NCBI RefSeq assembly: GCF_900115495.1
Contig: NZ_FOWR01000015.1
Location: forward strand, 61,196-125,195
DNA length: 64,000 nucleotides
Origin: Enterovibrio norvegicus DSM 15893
GTDB lineage: Bacteria > Pseudomonadota > Gammaproteobacteria > Enterobacterales > Vibrionaceae
Direction of reading: 5' to 3'
Under the pieces are notes generated by a model. It was not told the DNA's origin. It searched no databases and was given only the letters and a program-made list of their open reading frames with translations. Both the position numbers and the translations under genes were made by a program. Below, one piece after another: positions 30,521 to 39,417 of this stretch (positions within the stretch are counted from its first letter, which is position 1; each line of letters opens with the position of its first letter).

Positions 30521-31089
30521 TGAAAAACCTTTTAAAAGCGGCGTTAACCGCTGGCTTCATGCTCGCTTCGCTGTCGGCGTGGGCAGTAAACCCGATAGTG
30601 AATGTTACGACGACTGACGGCAATTTCTCGCTTGAACTCTATCCAGAAAAAGCCCCTAAAACAGTGGCAAACTTTCTGCGATACGTTGAAGACGGCAGCT
30701 ATGTAGGCACACAATTCCACCGTGTTATCAAAGGATTTGTTGTGCAAGGTGGCGGTTTCGATAAATCCTTTGAGCGCAGACCCAGCTATGAAGAAGTGGT
30801 GAACGAATCGAAAAATGGTTTGAGCAACAGCCGCGGCACCATCGCGATGGCACGTACCTCAGATCCAGATTCAGCAACGCGCCAGTTTTATATCAATCTG
30901 CAAAATAACAGCAACCTAGACGGGACTGATTACAAGTTTGGCTACACCGTTTTTGGCAAGGTTATTCAAGGCTTTACAACGGTTGAAAAAATTGCGAGCG
31001 TGAAAACAGTAACAATCCCAGATGCGCGTATGCGTGATGTTCCACAGCAGCCTATACTTATCGAGAAAATGACGATCACCACTAAGTAA
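30520..31089 (+). CDS. ppiA: Periplasmic cyclophilin-type peptidyl-prolyl isomerase
   Basis: 189-residue cyclophilin with a cleavable signal peptide (cleavage after LSAWA, about residue 22), hence periplasmic. Catalytic and core motifs are FHRVIKGFVVQGGG, containing the active-site arginine and the Phe-x-x-Gln-Gly core, and RGTIAMARTSDPDSATRQFY. It helps fold secreted proteins at prolyl bonds. It most resembles E. coli PpiA; since the enzyme family has several members, the symbol is tentative. It is coupled to yajG. Confidence 0.88.
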   Translation: MKNLLKAALTAGFMLASLSAWAVNPIVNVTTTDGNFSLELYPEKAPKTVANFLRYVEDGSYVGTQFHRVIKGFVVQGGGFDKSFERRPSYEEVVNESKNGLSNSRGTIAMARTSDPDSATRQFYINLQNNSNLDGTDYKFGYTVFGKVIQGFTTVEKIASVKTVTIPDARMRDVPQQPILIEKMTITTK

Positions 31090-31103
31090 TAGGCCTTGGA
31101 GAC

Positions 31104-31469
31104 ATGCTAAAACTCGTTGCCGACAATCCGGAAAACAACGACAAGCAGGCAGCTGGCGAACATATTCGACAATATGCGCCAGCGTTTGCTGCTGAGGTCG
31201 TGCGCTTTATTATTCGTCAATCTGATTACGACGAATTAAAGGAGTCGGTAAAGCAGCAGTTTTTGGACTGGTGGCAACTCTCCCTTCCCAGCGGCCCCCC
31301 TGAGGATCAGTACGAATCGGTTTACTGGTACCTCATTTACCTCATCGAATCTCGACAAGAGCATGAGCTGAGAGGCAATCGCTTCGTTAAGCAACGTGTG
31401 CAAGAGTGCGCTTGTTATCTGATCAACAAAGGAAAAGTCCCCGATTTTGCTCGTGGCATTCGACCTTGA
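31104..31469 (+). CDS. Conserved hypothetical protein (121 aa)
   Basis: I do not recognise the family. 121 residues, soluble, with no signal peptide or membrane helix, predicted largely helical; it is tryptophan- and tyrosine-rich in the middle (FLDWWQLSLPSGPPEDQYES, then YWYLIYLIESRQ). Two cysteines lie close together at ECACYL. It has a clear ribosome site (TTGGAG) and begins 14 bp after the cyclophilin gene, so it is co-transcribed with yajG-ppiA and precedes ampG by 49 bp. The coding assignment is well supported by spacing and composition; function is unknown. Confidence 0.75.
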   Translation: MLKLVADNPENNDKQAAGEHIRQYAPAFAAEVVRFIIRQSDYDELKESVKQQFLDWWQLSLPSGPPEDQYESVYWYLIYLIESRQEHELRGNRFVKQRVQECACYLINKGKVPDFARGIRP

Positions 31470-31518
31470 AGCACGGTAGCATGGTGATATTCTCTGTTAC
31501 TCACAAGGACGTCTTTTC

Positions 31519-32907
31519 ATGTCCCACGATCCCGCGCAAACTTGGCGAGAAACACTAACCAGCTACCTTGATAGACGCCTACTTTGGGTTTTTCTTCTTG
31601 GCTGCGCCAGTGGCTTCCCTTGGCTGTTAATCGGCTCCAACATGTCCGGTTGGCTGAAAGATGCTGGTCTCACACGCACAGCCATCGGGTTGTTCGGCTC
31701 AGTGTTTGCCGTATACGCCATAAACTGGATGTGGGCACCGCTAATTGACCGCGTAAAACTCCCTGTATTACATAAATATTTAGGTCAACGCCGGAGCTGG
31801 ATCTTGCTCATGCAGGTCATTATGCTCGTTTGTACCTTGAGCATTGCCAACACAGATCCTTCGTTCAACCTTTGGTTAACCACCACGTTGGCTTTTACAA
31901 TCGCACTTGCATCATCCACGCAAGACATTGCCATTGATGCCTTCAGGATAGATAGCTTCCAAGAGCAGGAAAAAAATAAACTGCCGCAGGCGGCTGCAAT
32001 GGCGGTTATCGGTTGGTGGACGGGATACAGCCTTCCTGGTTATTTCGCCTTTATCAATGCCGATAGCATTGGCTGGAATGGTGTGTATTACGGCATGGCG
32101 GCATTTGTGGGGTTGCTGATCCTTTTCACCTTGTTCGTCGGTGAACCCAATACCAATCGAGAAAAACTTCAAGCAGAAGCTGAATCTCGCTATGCCAAAC
32201 GCCTTAATCAAGGTGAAAGCAGCATTATGGTTTGGTTCTCAGTCACCATTGTTGAGCCGTTTGCTGAATTTTTCCGACGTAATGGCGTGCAAGTCGCATT
32301 GACGCTATTGCTCTTTGTTTTTCTCTTTAAGATTGGCGAAGCCTTCCTTGGACGCATGTCGATCGTATTCTACAAAGAGATCGGATTTAGTAACGAAGAT
32401 ATTGGCCACTACTCCAAGCTCATTGGCTGGGGCGCAACCGTCGTTTTCACATTAATTGGCAGTGCCGTCAACGTTCGATTCGGTGTTGTAAGAGGCTTAT
32501 TGATTGGCGGCATCGCCATGGCCGCCAGCAACTTAATGTTTGCACTCATGGCGCAGATAGGCCCAAACAAGGACCTCTTCCTTGCCACGATATTGGTTGA
32601 TAACTTCACCAGTGCATTTGCCACTATCGCGTTTGTTTCTTTCCTCACCTTCCTAACAGGGCGCGCATTTTCAGCCACGCAATATGCGCTTCTGGCTTCC
32701 CTTGGCAACCTTGGACGCACGACGCTGTCATCCTTCAGCGGCTCCATGGTCGATTGGATTGAAAGCTTTGAATGGTTGAATGGCGTTGATTGGCTTAACC
32801 CTTGGTCGCTTTTCTTCATCATTACAACGCTGATGGTTTTACCAAGCCTTGCGATGATTGTCGGACTTCGACACCACTTCAAACGTCTCGCTGAATTACA
32901 GAAATAA
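31519..32907 (+). CDS. ampG: Muropeptide permease AmpG
   Basis: 462-residue major-facilitator inner-membrane transporter that imports anhydromuropeptides (GlcNAc-anhMurNAc peptides) for cell-wall recycling. The early block GFPWLLIGSNMSGWLKDAGL and ASSTQDIAIDAFRID are family signatures; about 12-14 hydrophobic segments span the protein. Its products reach the recycling enzymes and, where present, the AmpR/AmpC system; none of those genes is in the window. Gene order with bolA and yajG matches enterics. Confidence 0.94.
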   Translation: MSHDPAQTWRETLTSYLDRRLLWVFLLGCASGFPWLLIGSNMSGWLKDAGLTRTAIGLFGSVFAVYAINWMWAPLIDRVKLPVLHKYLGQRRSWILLMQVIMLVCTLSIANTDPSFNLWLTTTLAFTIALASSTQDIAIDAFRIDSFQEQEKNKLPQAAAMAVIGWWTGYSLPGYFAFINADSIGWNGVYYGMAAFVGLLILFTLFVGEPNTNREKLQAEAESRYAKRLNQGESSIMVWFSVTIVEPFAEFFRRNGVQVALTLLLFVFLFKIGEAFLGRMSIVFYKEIGFSNEDIGHYSKLIGWGATVVFTLIGSAVNVRFGVVRGLLIGGIAMAASNLMFALMAQIGPNKDLFLATILVDNFTSAFATIAFVSFLTFLTGRAFSATQYALLASLGNLGRTTLSSFSGSMVDWIESFEWLNGVDWLNPWSLFFIITTLMVLPSLAMIVGLRHHFKRLAELQK

Positions 32908-32950
32908 CCTCAAACCTGTTGAACCCGTGGCATTCGTCACGGGTCACCAC

Positions 32951-32992
32951 ACCAAAACGCCTCAAAACCAAAACGCCTCAAAACCAAAACGC
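32951..32992. repeat. Short tandem repeat, 16-bp unit
   Basis: Unit ACCAAAACGCCTCAAA occurs at 32951-32966 and 32967-32982, with ten bases of a third copy to 32992. Non-coding, between ampG and ompK. Confidence 0.85.
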
Positions 32993-33036
32993 ATGTCATA
33001 TATTGCGATCAAATTCTCATATGTAATCCATTACAT

Positions 33037-33052
33037 GGAGATCTGCATCACA
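33037..33052 (+). promoter_or_regulatory. CRP-like site upstream of ompK
   Basis: GGAGATCTGCATCACA keeps the right half TCACA and three of five left-half positions of TGTGA-N6-TCACA. Catabolite control is inferred; tsx-type genes in E. coli are under CRP and CytR. Confidence 0.45.
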
Positions 33053-33054
33053 TT

Positions 33055-33070
33055 ACGCAAACGGTTGCGG
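33055..33070 (+). promoter_or_regulatory. PurR-like box upstream of ompK
   Basis: ACGCAAACGGTTGCGG matches 11 of 12 fixed positions of ANGCAANCGNTTNCNT. It lies three bp after the CRP-like site and about 115 bp before the ompK ATG. It could instead be a CytR-type site, as the two families bind related sequences. Confidence 0.6.
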
Positions 33071-33185
33071 TTACATTGCATTTCCTTTTTTGAACTTTTA
33101 CATAGAATGGCGCTCGCAACGGCGGAGGTCCTACCATTCGGTGTCTTTGCCACTCCAATCTTAGCGATGTAAAAGAGAACTTAAG

Positions 33186-33932
33186 ATGCGTAAATCAGTA
33201 GTAGCACTTGCCGTTCTGGCGTCAGCAGCAGCTGTACCAGCACAAGCTGAATATCTATACGGTTTCGGTAACGTATACACCGACTACCTGACTTGGACCA
33301 ATGGTACTCAAGGCTTTGATGGTAATGATGTAAGTGACATGCGCGACGACCACATCACCATCGGTGCTGAAGGTGGCGCAGGCTTTACTTGGGGTGAAAT
33401 CTACGGTTTCTACGAATACGAGAAACTGAACAAAGGTTCTGACGAGCGCGGCCAAGCGGCAAAATTTCAAATCCACTATAAAATTGCTGGCAACGTAACT
33501 GCATACGGTCAAATCTACGACCTGGTAGACAACAAGTTCGGTGGTGAGCAAAACCGCGTTCTGGGTCTGGGTTACGTTGGTCTGACTGGCGACAACTACT
33601 GGTTCAAACCATGGGTTGGTGTTCACGACGCATCTAAAGGCGCGGCAAGCGGCATGAACGGTGGTATGCTGGGTTGGTCTGCAGGTTACAGCTTCGAAAT
33701 CGCTGGTGAACCTCTGCAACTGGTAAACTGGAACGAAGTTGAATTTGCACGTTCTGATGAATACCAAGCACACGTAGGCACTAAGTCTTCAGGCCTAAAT
33801 GGTGCAGTCGTTCTGTCTTACGACATCACTGACACTGTTTACACCAGCGTGACTTACCGTTACTTCTCAAACAAACTGGGTGTAGACGGCTACGGCGACG
33901 CAGCTATCTTCCGCATCGGTATGCACCTGTAA
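33186..33932 (+). CDS. ompK: Outer-membrane channel OmpK (Tsx family)
   Basis: 248-residue outer-membrane beta-barrel. The signal peptide ends in AQA (cleavage about residue 21). The mature N-terminus EYLYGFGNVYTDYLTW and the C-terminal strand ending IFRIGMHL are those of OmpK, the vibrio relative of the nucleoside channel Tsx, known as the receptor of vibriophage KVP40. Transport of nucleosides is inferred from the family. The upstream CRP-like and PurR-like sites agree with nucleoside or purine control. Codon choice is strongly biased (GGT, GTA, CTG), as expected for an abundant protein. A terminator follows. Confidence 0.92.
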   Translation: MRKSVVALAVLASAAAVPAQAEYLYGFGNVYTDYLTWTNGTQGFDGNDVSDMRDDHITIGAEGGAGFTWGEIYGFYEYEKLNKGSDERGQAAKFQIHYKIAGNVTAYGQIYDLVDNKFGGEQNRVLGLGYVGLTGDNYWFKPWVGVHDASKGAASGMNGGMLGWSAGYSFEIAGEPLQLVNWNEVEFARSDEYQAHVGTKSSGLNGAVVLSYDITDTVYTSVTYRYFSNKLGVDGYGDAAIFRIGMHL

Positions 33933-33945
33933 TCGCAAGATTATC

Positions 33946-33972
33946 GAAAAAAGCACCTTCGGGTGCTTTTTT
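33946..33972 (+). terminator. Terminator after ompK
   Basis: AAAAGCACC/GGTGCTTTT stem with a stable TTCG loop and a run of T. Confidence 0.93.
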
Positions 33973-34088
33973 ACTTTCTGAGGCCCACAATGAGCGCGGT
34001 AACTGAATGATTCCTTGCCGTTACAGTGGTGATTCGAAAGGATGATCGGTGGTATTCTTCTAAAGATTGGAAACAGAAAGGATACATC

Positions 34089-34979
34089 ATGCATTTCACG
34101 CTCGTCGGTGCCGGTGCTGTTGGCACGCTGTGGGGACTAAAGCTCCAAAACGCAGGCCACCACGTTCATTTCTGGACGCGGGCAGAGCAGAACTCTTTAA
34201 CACGCAGTCTTGAATCGCAAGCAGAGCAACACTTTCCTGCAAACAACCCAGCCTTACTTGCTGATAGCGATTGCATCCTTGTCTGTGTCAAAGCCTTTCA
34301 AGTCGATACAGCACTAAACAGCCTATTGCCACACCTTCACCAAGACACGCCCGTCATTCTCATGCACAACGGCATGGGCACCGCGCAAAGCGCGCTTGAA
34401 AAACTGGGGACCTTCCCTTTATTACTCGCAACCACCTCTCAAGCAAGTTTGTTACTGTCGGAAACCACTATTCGACACACAGGCATGGGTGAAACACGGC
34501 TAGGCGGTATTAACCCAAGCGGGAAGCGCTGTGATTTCTTAACAGAGGTGCTGAACCATGCCCTCCCCCCTTGCGCGTGGGAGAACAAGATCGAACAAGC
34601 ATTGTGGCAAAAGCTCGCGATCAATTGCATGATCAACCCATTAACGGGGATCTTTCAGATTCAAAACGGTGAACTCACCAAACCCGAATACAGTGACCAG
34701 CTGCACCAACTTGCAAGCGAGATTGCCCTCGTCATGCGTGCGGAAGGCATAGATACCGACAGCGACACGGTGCTACAACGCACCCTCTCTGTGGCGAATG
34801 CGACAGCGACAAACTATTCCTCGATGAATCGTGACGTGTTTTTCAAACGCGCATCAGAGATCGATGCCATTACAGGCTATTTGATTCATTGTGCCAATCG
34901 CCATCGTATTGCCACGCCTGAAAATCAGGCGTTATACCTCGCAATTAAGAACTTGGAGCAATCCTATGACCACCCCTAG
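34089..34979 (+). CDS. panE: 2-dehydropantoate 2-reductase PanE
   Basis: 296-residue NADPH-dependent ketopantoate reductase for pantothenate and CoA synthesis. The N-terminal dinucleotide-binding loop is GAGAVGTLWG, the catalytic lysine is probably that of EQALWQKLAINCMINPLT, and the C-terminal helical domain has SSMNRDVFFKRASEIDAITG. The ATG at 34089 is chosen for the AAAGGA before it and the family N-terminus; the open frame reaches 34026 without a better start. It overlaps yajL by 14 bases. Confidence 0.93.
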   Translation: MHFTLVGAGAVGTLWGLKLQNAGHHVHFWTRAEQNSLTRSLESQAEQHFPANNPALLADSDCILVCVKAFQVDTALNSLLPHLHQDTPVILMHNGMGTAQSALEKLGTFPLLLATTSQASLLLSETTIRHTGMGETRLGGINPSGKRCDFLTEVLNHALPPCAWENKIEQALWQKLAINCMINPLTGIFQIQNGELTKPEYSDQLHQLASEIALVMRAEGIDTDSDTVLQRTLSVANATATNYSSMNRDVFFKRASEIDAITGYLIHCANRHRIATPENQALYLAIKNLEQSYDHP

Positions 34980-35565
34980 CGTTTTAGTGTGCCTCGCACC
35001 AGGCACCGAAGAAATGGAAGCCGTTACCGTCATTGATGTCATGGTACGCGCGGGATTTAACGTAACGACGGCAAGCGCAGCACCAAATGGCGAGCTCGAA
35101 TTGACCTGCTCACGCGGCGTAAGGCTGATTGCTGACGCACCTCTCGTCAAAGTGGCGGACGACGAATACGACTGTATTGTCATTCCTGGTGGTGTTGAAG
35201 GCGCAACCTGTTTGGGTGAAAGCGCACTGATCATTGAAATGCTTCGCCAGCAGCAATGCGATCAAAAATGGGTCGCCGCTATCTGTGCCGCTCCCGCGTT
35301 GGTGCTCGAGAAAAACGGCCTTTATCCCGACGCATACAAGTCATGTCACCCTGCATTTGTTGAGCACATCGCCGAAGACAAGCGGAATACAAAACGCGTT
35401 TTCACCGATCGCGACCACAAGCTGATTTCGAGCCAAGGGCCGGGCACGGCACTAGAGTTTGCTGTTGAGATTGTTTATGTCTTAGCGGGGAAAGAAAAAG
35501 CGGCAGAAGTGGTTGGCCCAATGGTGATCATTCCAAACCTTCACTATGAGCAGAAGTTCGCCTAG
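34966..35565 (+). CDS. yajL: DJ-1/ThiJ family protein YajL
   Basis: 199-residue DJ-1 superfamily protein, about the length of E. coli YajL. The nucleophile cysteine lies in VAAICAAPALVLE, and the paired glutamate is near TEEMEA. YajL has been described as a chaperone against oxidative damage and as a deglycase; which activity matters in vivo is disputed. It starts inside the end of panE (14-base overlap, with GGAG before the ATG). In E. coli it also lies next to panE and thiI. Confidence 0.94.
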   Translation: MTTPSVLVCLAPGTEEMEAVTVIDVMVRAGFNVTTASAAPNGELELTCSRGVRLIADAPLVKVADDEYDCIVIPGGVEGATCLGESALIIEMLRQQQCDQKWVAAICAAPALVLEKNGLYPDAYKSCHPAFVEHIAEDKRNTKRVFTDRDHKLISSQGPGTALEFAVEIVYVLAGKEKAAEVVGPMVIIPNLHYEQKFA

Positions 35566-35611
35566 AGCGAGAAGCGAGAAGACATGCCTTACTTTTCGCT
35601 TTTCTAAGCAA

Positions 35612-35643
35612 TAAAAAAAACCGACTCATGGTCGGTTTTTTTA
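35612..35643. terminator. Bidirectional terminator between yajL and thiI
   Basis: AAAAACCGAC/GTCGGTTTTT stem with a five-base loop, symmetric A and T runs, between two convergent genes. Confidence 0.92.
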
Positions 35644-35664
35644 TTGAATATGGCATTGCACCAA

Positions 35665-37113
35665 CTACGGGCGATACACTTTCACGTTAGCAAAGCCATT
35701 CTCTTGCAAGTACAACGCTTGCAAGCGGCTCATCACACCACGATCACAGTAAAGTAAGTACGTTTTACTCTGATCCAAATCGCCAAACTTGGTTGCCAAC
35801 TTGAAGAACGGAATATGCACAACGTCAGCACCATCAATTTCTAACGGGTTGCCGTCTTCTTCTTCAGGGCTGCGAATATCAAGAACCACTGCACCTGATT
35901 CAATGTCACCAACCTGCTCAACTTCGGGAGCTTTTTCTTTACTTTGTTTTTCGATCTCACGAATATCGATCGTACGCGCTTCACGCACCACTTGCTCGAG
36001 GATCTCAAAGTTAAACTTCGCTTCTTCAATATCTAGCTTTTCTTTCTCAGCCTTAATGGTTGGCTTACGAGAAATCACGCCACAGTATTCCGGCATCGTT
36101 TTGGCGAAATCTTCGGTACCAATCTGACGCGCTAAATTGATGATATCTTCTTTATCCCAGTTAATCAGAGGACGAAGAATCAAAGTGTCTGTCGAGTTAT
36201 CGATATGACGAAGGTTGGTCAACGTTTGGCTAGAGACTTGGCCCAACGCCTCGCCAGTAACCAGTGCTTGAATACCATTTCGTTCAGCCATCTTCGAGGC
36301 CGCACGCATGAACATGCGCTTCAAGATCACACCCATTTGACCATCTTCAACCTTTTCTAAGATCTCAGCGACAACAGGTTCAAAATCAATAGACACAAAT
36401 TTCACTTTCGCAGAAGAACCGAACTTCTCCCACAAATAGTAAGCAGTTTGCTGAACACCAATCTCATGGGAAGCACCACCAAGATTGAAGAAGCAGTAAT
36501 GCACCTTACTGCCACGTTTGATGTGCAAATAGCTTGAAACCCCTGAGTCAAAGCCACCAGAGATCAAGCTCAGTACATCTTCTTGTGTACCGAGAGGGAA
36601 ACCACCTAGACCTTTAAAACGCTCGCGCACCACGTTGACGTTTTCTTTGTCCACTTCAATGTGAACAGTGATGTCTGGGTTTTTCAATTGAACACGCGCA
36701 GATTCGACGTCTTGATTCAAGCCACCACCAACGTAACGCTCTACTTCGATAGACGTAAACGGATGATTACCGCGACGCTTAGCACGCACACAGAAAGACT
36801 TGCCTTCCAGTTGGTGGCTTACCGTTGCAGCAACGATCTCGTAAATGTTGTGCAGATCTGTGAATTCAGTTTGCTCGACTTCCAACACGTGGTGAATACC
36901 AGGGGTACAGGTCAAAGCGTCGAGCATAAGCTCGCGTTGAGAAGCGTCTTTTAGCGAAACCTCGATATGGTCGCGACGGTTATATACCGCCATAGCAACT
37001 GACTTCCGCTTAAGAACATTTCGGATGTTACCTTCCAGAATTTTCGTGAAGCGTTTCCGTACAGATTCACTTTTGACCATCACCTCAGGGTGAATTTTTA
37101 CGATAAATTTCAT
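35665..37113 (-). CDS. thiI: tRNA 4-thiouridine synthase / thiazole sulfurtransferase ThiI
   Basis: 482-residue enzyme that adds sulfur to U8 of tRNA and supplies sulfur for thiamine thiazole. Domains are an N-terminal ferredoxin-like and THUMP region (to about 165), a PP-loop adenylation domain with [11 protein letters not shown] (about 186-196), and a C-terminal rhodanese domain with the persulfide cysteine in [11 protein letters not shown]. The start at 37113 is chosen to match E. coli ThiI ([11 protein letters not shown]); an in-frame ATG at 37149 lacks support. The rhodanese domain suggests both functions are retained. Confidence 0.96.
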   Translation of the reverse strand: MKFIVKIHPEVMVKSESVRKRFTKILEGNIRNVLKRKSVAMAVYNRRDHIEVSLKDASQRELMLDALTCTPGIHHVLEVEQTEFTDLHNIYEIVAATVSHQLEGKSFCVRAKRRGNHPFTSIEVERYVGGGLNQDVESARVQLKNPDITVHIEVDKENVNVVRERFKGLGGFPLGTQEDVLSLISGGFDSGVSSYLHIKRGSKVHYCFFNLGGASHEIGVQQTAYYLWEKFGSSAKVKFVSIDFEPVVAEILEKVEDGQMGVILKRMFMRAASKMAERNGIQALVTGEALGQVSSQTLTNLRHIDNSTDTLILRPLINWDKEDIINLARQIGTEDFAKTMPEYCGVISRKPTIKAEKEKLDIEEAKFNFEILEQVVREARTIDIREIEKQSKEKAPEVEQVGDIESGAVVLDIRSPEEEDGNPLEIDGADVVHIPFFKLATKFGDLDQSKTYLLYCDRGVMSRLQALYLQENGFANVKVYRP

Positions 37114-37194
37114 AACAGGTTTCGCTACAGCTTCTTTAAAGGCGCGCATTATACATCAAGCATAACGTATTCGAAATAACCCGACACGAACCAA

Positions 37195-37219
37195 AAAGCA
37201 GCGCCAATGCGCTGCTTTC
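37195..37219 (-). terminator. Terminator of pomAB
   Basis: AAAGCAGCGC/GCGCTGCTTT stem with CAAT loop; A run on the left gives the minus-strand T tail, 35 bp after the pomB stop. Confidence 0.88.
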
Positions 37220-37254
37220 TTTATAGGTGTGAATTCTTCTCGCTTAGGACGCCA

Positions 37255-38184
37255 TCAGTTTTCCTGAATTGCCTCAACCGGTGCGTCTGCTGACAACTCT
37301 TCAGACTCTCGCGGTTTACCTTGCATAATAGAGATTTCGACGCGACGGTTAAGCGCTCGATTCTCCGGCGAATCATTCGGGGCGCGCGGCATTGAACCGG
37401 CCAAACCTTCTACACGCATGCGCATGGGATCAAACCCTTGAACCTTTTCCATCTCTTGAGCAACAGACACCGCACGCTGCGCCGACAGATCCCAGTTTGA
37501 ACGATACAGTTCTGAATCCAGCGCCGAATCATCGGTATGTCCCGACACTTTTATCTCACCCGGCACATCTTTCACCAACTCGGCAATCTGACGCACCAAC
37601 GGACGGAACTTAGGTTGCAAGAACGCCGACCCCGCAGGAAACGCGCCTTTCTCTCGAATACGAATAACCAGCTGCTGCCCGAGGTTTTCGACTTCAATAG
37701 CCCCCTCTTCCACTTCGCGTTCTAAGGCTTGTACCACCATTTGAGCGGTACTCGACATCTGTTCAACGTCTTGTTCTTGTTCCTGCATTGAGGCTTCACT
37801 GGCGGTAGACCCCCCTTCAAGTTTCGCAGAGTCCCGTTGTGAGCCACCCGCACGATCAGATTCACCGTCTTGGAAATCGAGGGAGCGCTGCGTCATGTCG
37901 ATGGTTTGCTGCATGATCACTTCGATGGGTGTTGGTTCAGGGCGACCTGGGCGAAACTCCTGTGCAATCACACTGGTCCCTTTCGGGATGTCTTTTACTT
38001 CAAGTAAGTTTTGCACACCAAACGCAAACTTCATGGAGCCAGCGATCTGTTTAAACTTCAATACGTCCATTTCCGAAAACGAAAGTAGAAGTACGAAGAA
38101 ACACATCAGTAGGGACATCAAGTCCGCGAACGTACCCATCCAAGCCGGCAGGCCTGGGGGGGGACATTTGCATTCTTCTTCCAT
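37255..38184 (-). CDS. pomB: Sodium-driven flagellar stator protein PomB
   Basis: 309-residue stator subunit. The N-terminus MEEECKCPPPGLPAWMGTF leads into one membrane helix containing Asp21 (FADLMSLLMCFFV), the ion-binding aspartate. A plug and linker follow, then an OmpA-like peptidoglycan-binding domain with VSGHTDDSALDSELYRSNWD and ENRALNRRVEI. Strong similarity to Vibrio PomB argues for sodium rather than proton drive. An eight-base C tract lies within codons 7-10, which could be prone to slippage. It is 10 bp after pomA in the same operon. Confidence 0.96.
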   Translation of the reverse strand: MEEECKCPPPGLPAWMGTFADLMSLLMCFFVLLLSFSEMDVLKFKQIAGSMKFAFGVQNLLEVKDIPKGTSVIAQEFRPGRPEPTPIEVIMQQTIDMTQRSLDFQDGESDRAGGSQRDSAKLEGGSTASEASMQEQEQDVEQMSSTAQMVVQALEREVEEGAIEVENLGQQLVIRIREKGAFPAGSAFLQPKFRPLVRQIAELVKDVPGEIKVSGHTDDSALDSELYRSNWDLSAQRAVSVAQEMEKVQGFDPMRMRVEGLAGSMPRAPNDSPENRALNRRVEISIMQGKPRESEELSADAPVEAIQEN

Positions 38185-38194
38185 ATCAGGCTCC

Positions 38195-38956
38195 TTATGC
38201 GTCTACGTCAACGGCGCGTTTCTTCTCGTTGAGGTAGTTTTTCAGATAGCCATCAATGACGCGTGGGTTTTGTCCATCCTGAATAGCAAGAAGCCCATCC
38301 ATGATTAGGCGTCGATTCTGCTTTTCCTGATCTTTACGCAAACGGAGTTTATCTGCGATCGGAATGGCGACCATGTTCGCGAGCATCGCACCGTAGAGTG
38401 TTGTCAAAAGTGCTACCGCCATCGCGGGACCGATGGCCTTTGGGTCATCCATGTTTGAAAGCATGGCTACCAGACCAACCAGTGTGCCGATCATTCCCAT
38501 CGCGGGTGCAACATCAGCGAGCGCACTGTAGAATTGGGCTCCACCATCATGGCGTTCATCGGTCATGGCGATGTCTTTTTGAAGTGTCATTTTCACCACT
38601 TCCGCATCGTGGCCATCCACCAGCATATCTACGCCTTTCTTCATAAAAGAGTTGGTCACTTCCATCTCTTCCAATGCAAGAAAGCCACCTTTACGCGCGG
38701 CATCTGCCATCTCAACCACTTTTGCGATCAAATCTTCAGGGTCATCTGCCTTAAACATAAAGGCCTTACCCGCAATTTTGAAGGCACCAAAAAACTGTCC
38801 CATTGGGTATTTCATCATTACAACGAAAAGACTACCGCCAAATACAATCAGCGCAGACGGGACGTCGGCAAACATGCTCAAGGTACCACCGAGTAGCATC
38901 GCCATTATGATGAAGGCGAACGCGCCTAACATCCCTATAAGTGTCGCCAGATCCAC
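38195..38956 (-). CDS. pomA: Sodium-driven flagellar stator protein PomA
   Basis: 253-residue inner-membrane protein with four membrane helices; a cytoplasmic loop of about 100 residues between helices 2 and 3 holds the charged residues that contact FliG. Helix 3 reads DVAPAMGMIGTLVGLVAML and helix 4 contains AMAVALLTTLYGAML. It forms a pentamer around two PomB chains. Neighbour pomB and terminator context show a two-gene operon, as in other vibrios. Confidence 0.97.
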   Translation of the reverse strand: MDLATLIGMLGAFAFIIMAMLLGGTLSMFADVPSALIVFGGSLFVVMMKYPMGQFFGAFKIAGKAFMFKADDPEDLIAKVVEMADAARKGGFLALEEMEVTNSFMKKGVDMLVDGHDAEVVKMTLQKDIAMTDERHDGGAQFYSALADVAPAMGMIGTLVGLVAMLSNMDDPKAIGPAMAVALLTTLYGAMLANMVAIPIADKLRLRKDQEKQNRRLIMDGLLAIQDGQNPRVIDGYLKNYLNEKKRAVDVDA

Positions 38957-39171
38957 AGATCGATCCCCTTAAAATGTGTAGCCAGAGTAATATTTGAATT
39001 ATCTAACTATCTTAACAGCTACTGTATTTAACGGCAGCAGCGACGATAGTTTTAGTGCTTCTTTATAAATTGTAGAAAAGCCCTTTTAATACACATAATT
39101 TCATTCAAGGATTTGACCCTTATCAGACGCTGAGTTAACTTCTCCGCCATTCTCCCCAATGTAGAATCATC

Positions 39172-39417
39172 ATGGCAGCCAAGAAACCAGAAAATATGAC
39201 CTTTGAAGAGACACTCAAAGAGTTAGACACAATCGTGAATGGTCTCGAAAACGGTGAATTACCGCTCGATGCGGCGCTGAAGCAATTCGAACGTGGTATC
39301 TCGCTGGCACGTCAAGGTCAAAAAACCTTAACGGATGCCGAACAACGCGTAGAAATCCTTCTCGCGCAAGATGATAATGCACCTTTGGAACAGTTCGAAG
39401 ATATCCGCGATGAGTAA
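39172..39417 (+). CDS. xseB: Exodeoxyribonuclease VII small subunit XseB
   Basis: 81-residue helical small subunit of the single-strand-specific nuclease. The block MTFEETLKELDTIVNGLENG and LPLDAALKQFERGISLA is characteristic. It overlaps the start of ispA by eight bases and heads the xseB-ispA-dxs operon found throughout gammaproteobacteria. The large subunit XseA is not in the window. Confidence 0.96.
   Translation: MAAKKPENMTFEETLKELDTIVNGLENGELPLDAALKQFERGISLARQGQKTLTDAEQRVEILLAQDDNAPLEQFEDIRDE

Noticed and set aside
32858..33172. 104-codon frame between ampG and ompK
   Set aside because: It begins inside ampG and runs through the tandem repeat and the regulatory sites of ompK; no family match or ribosome site.
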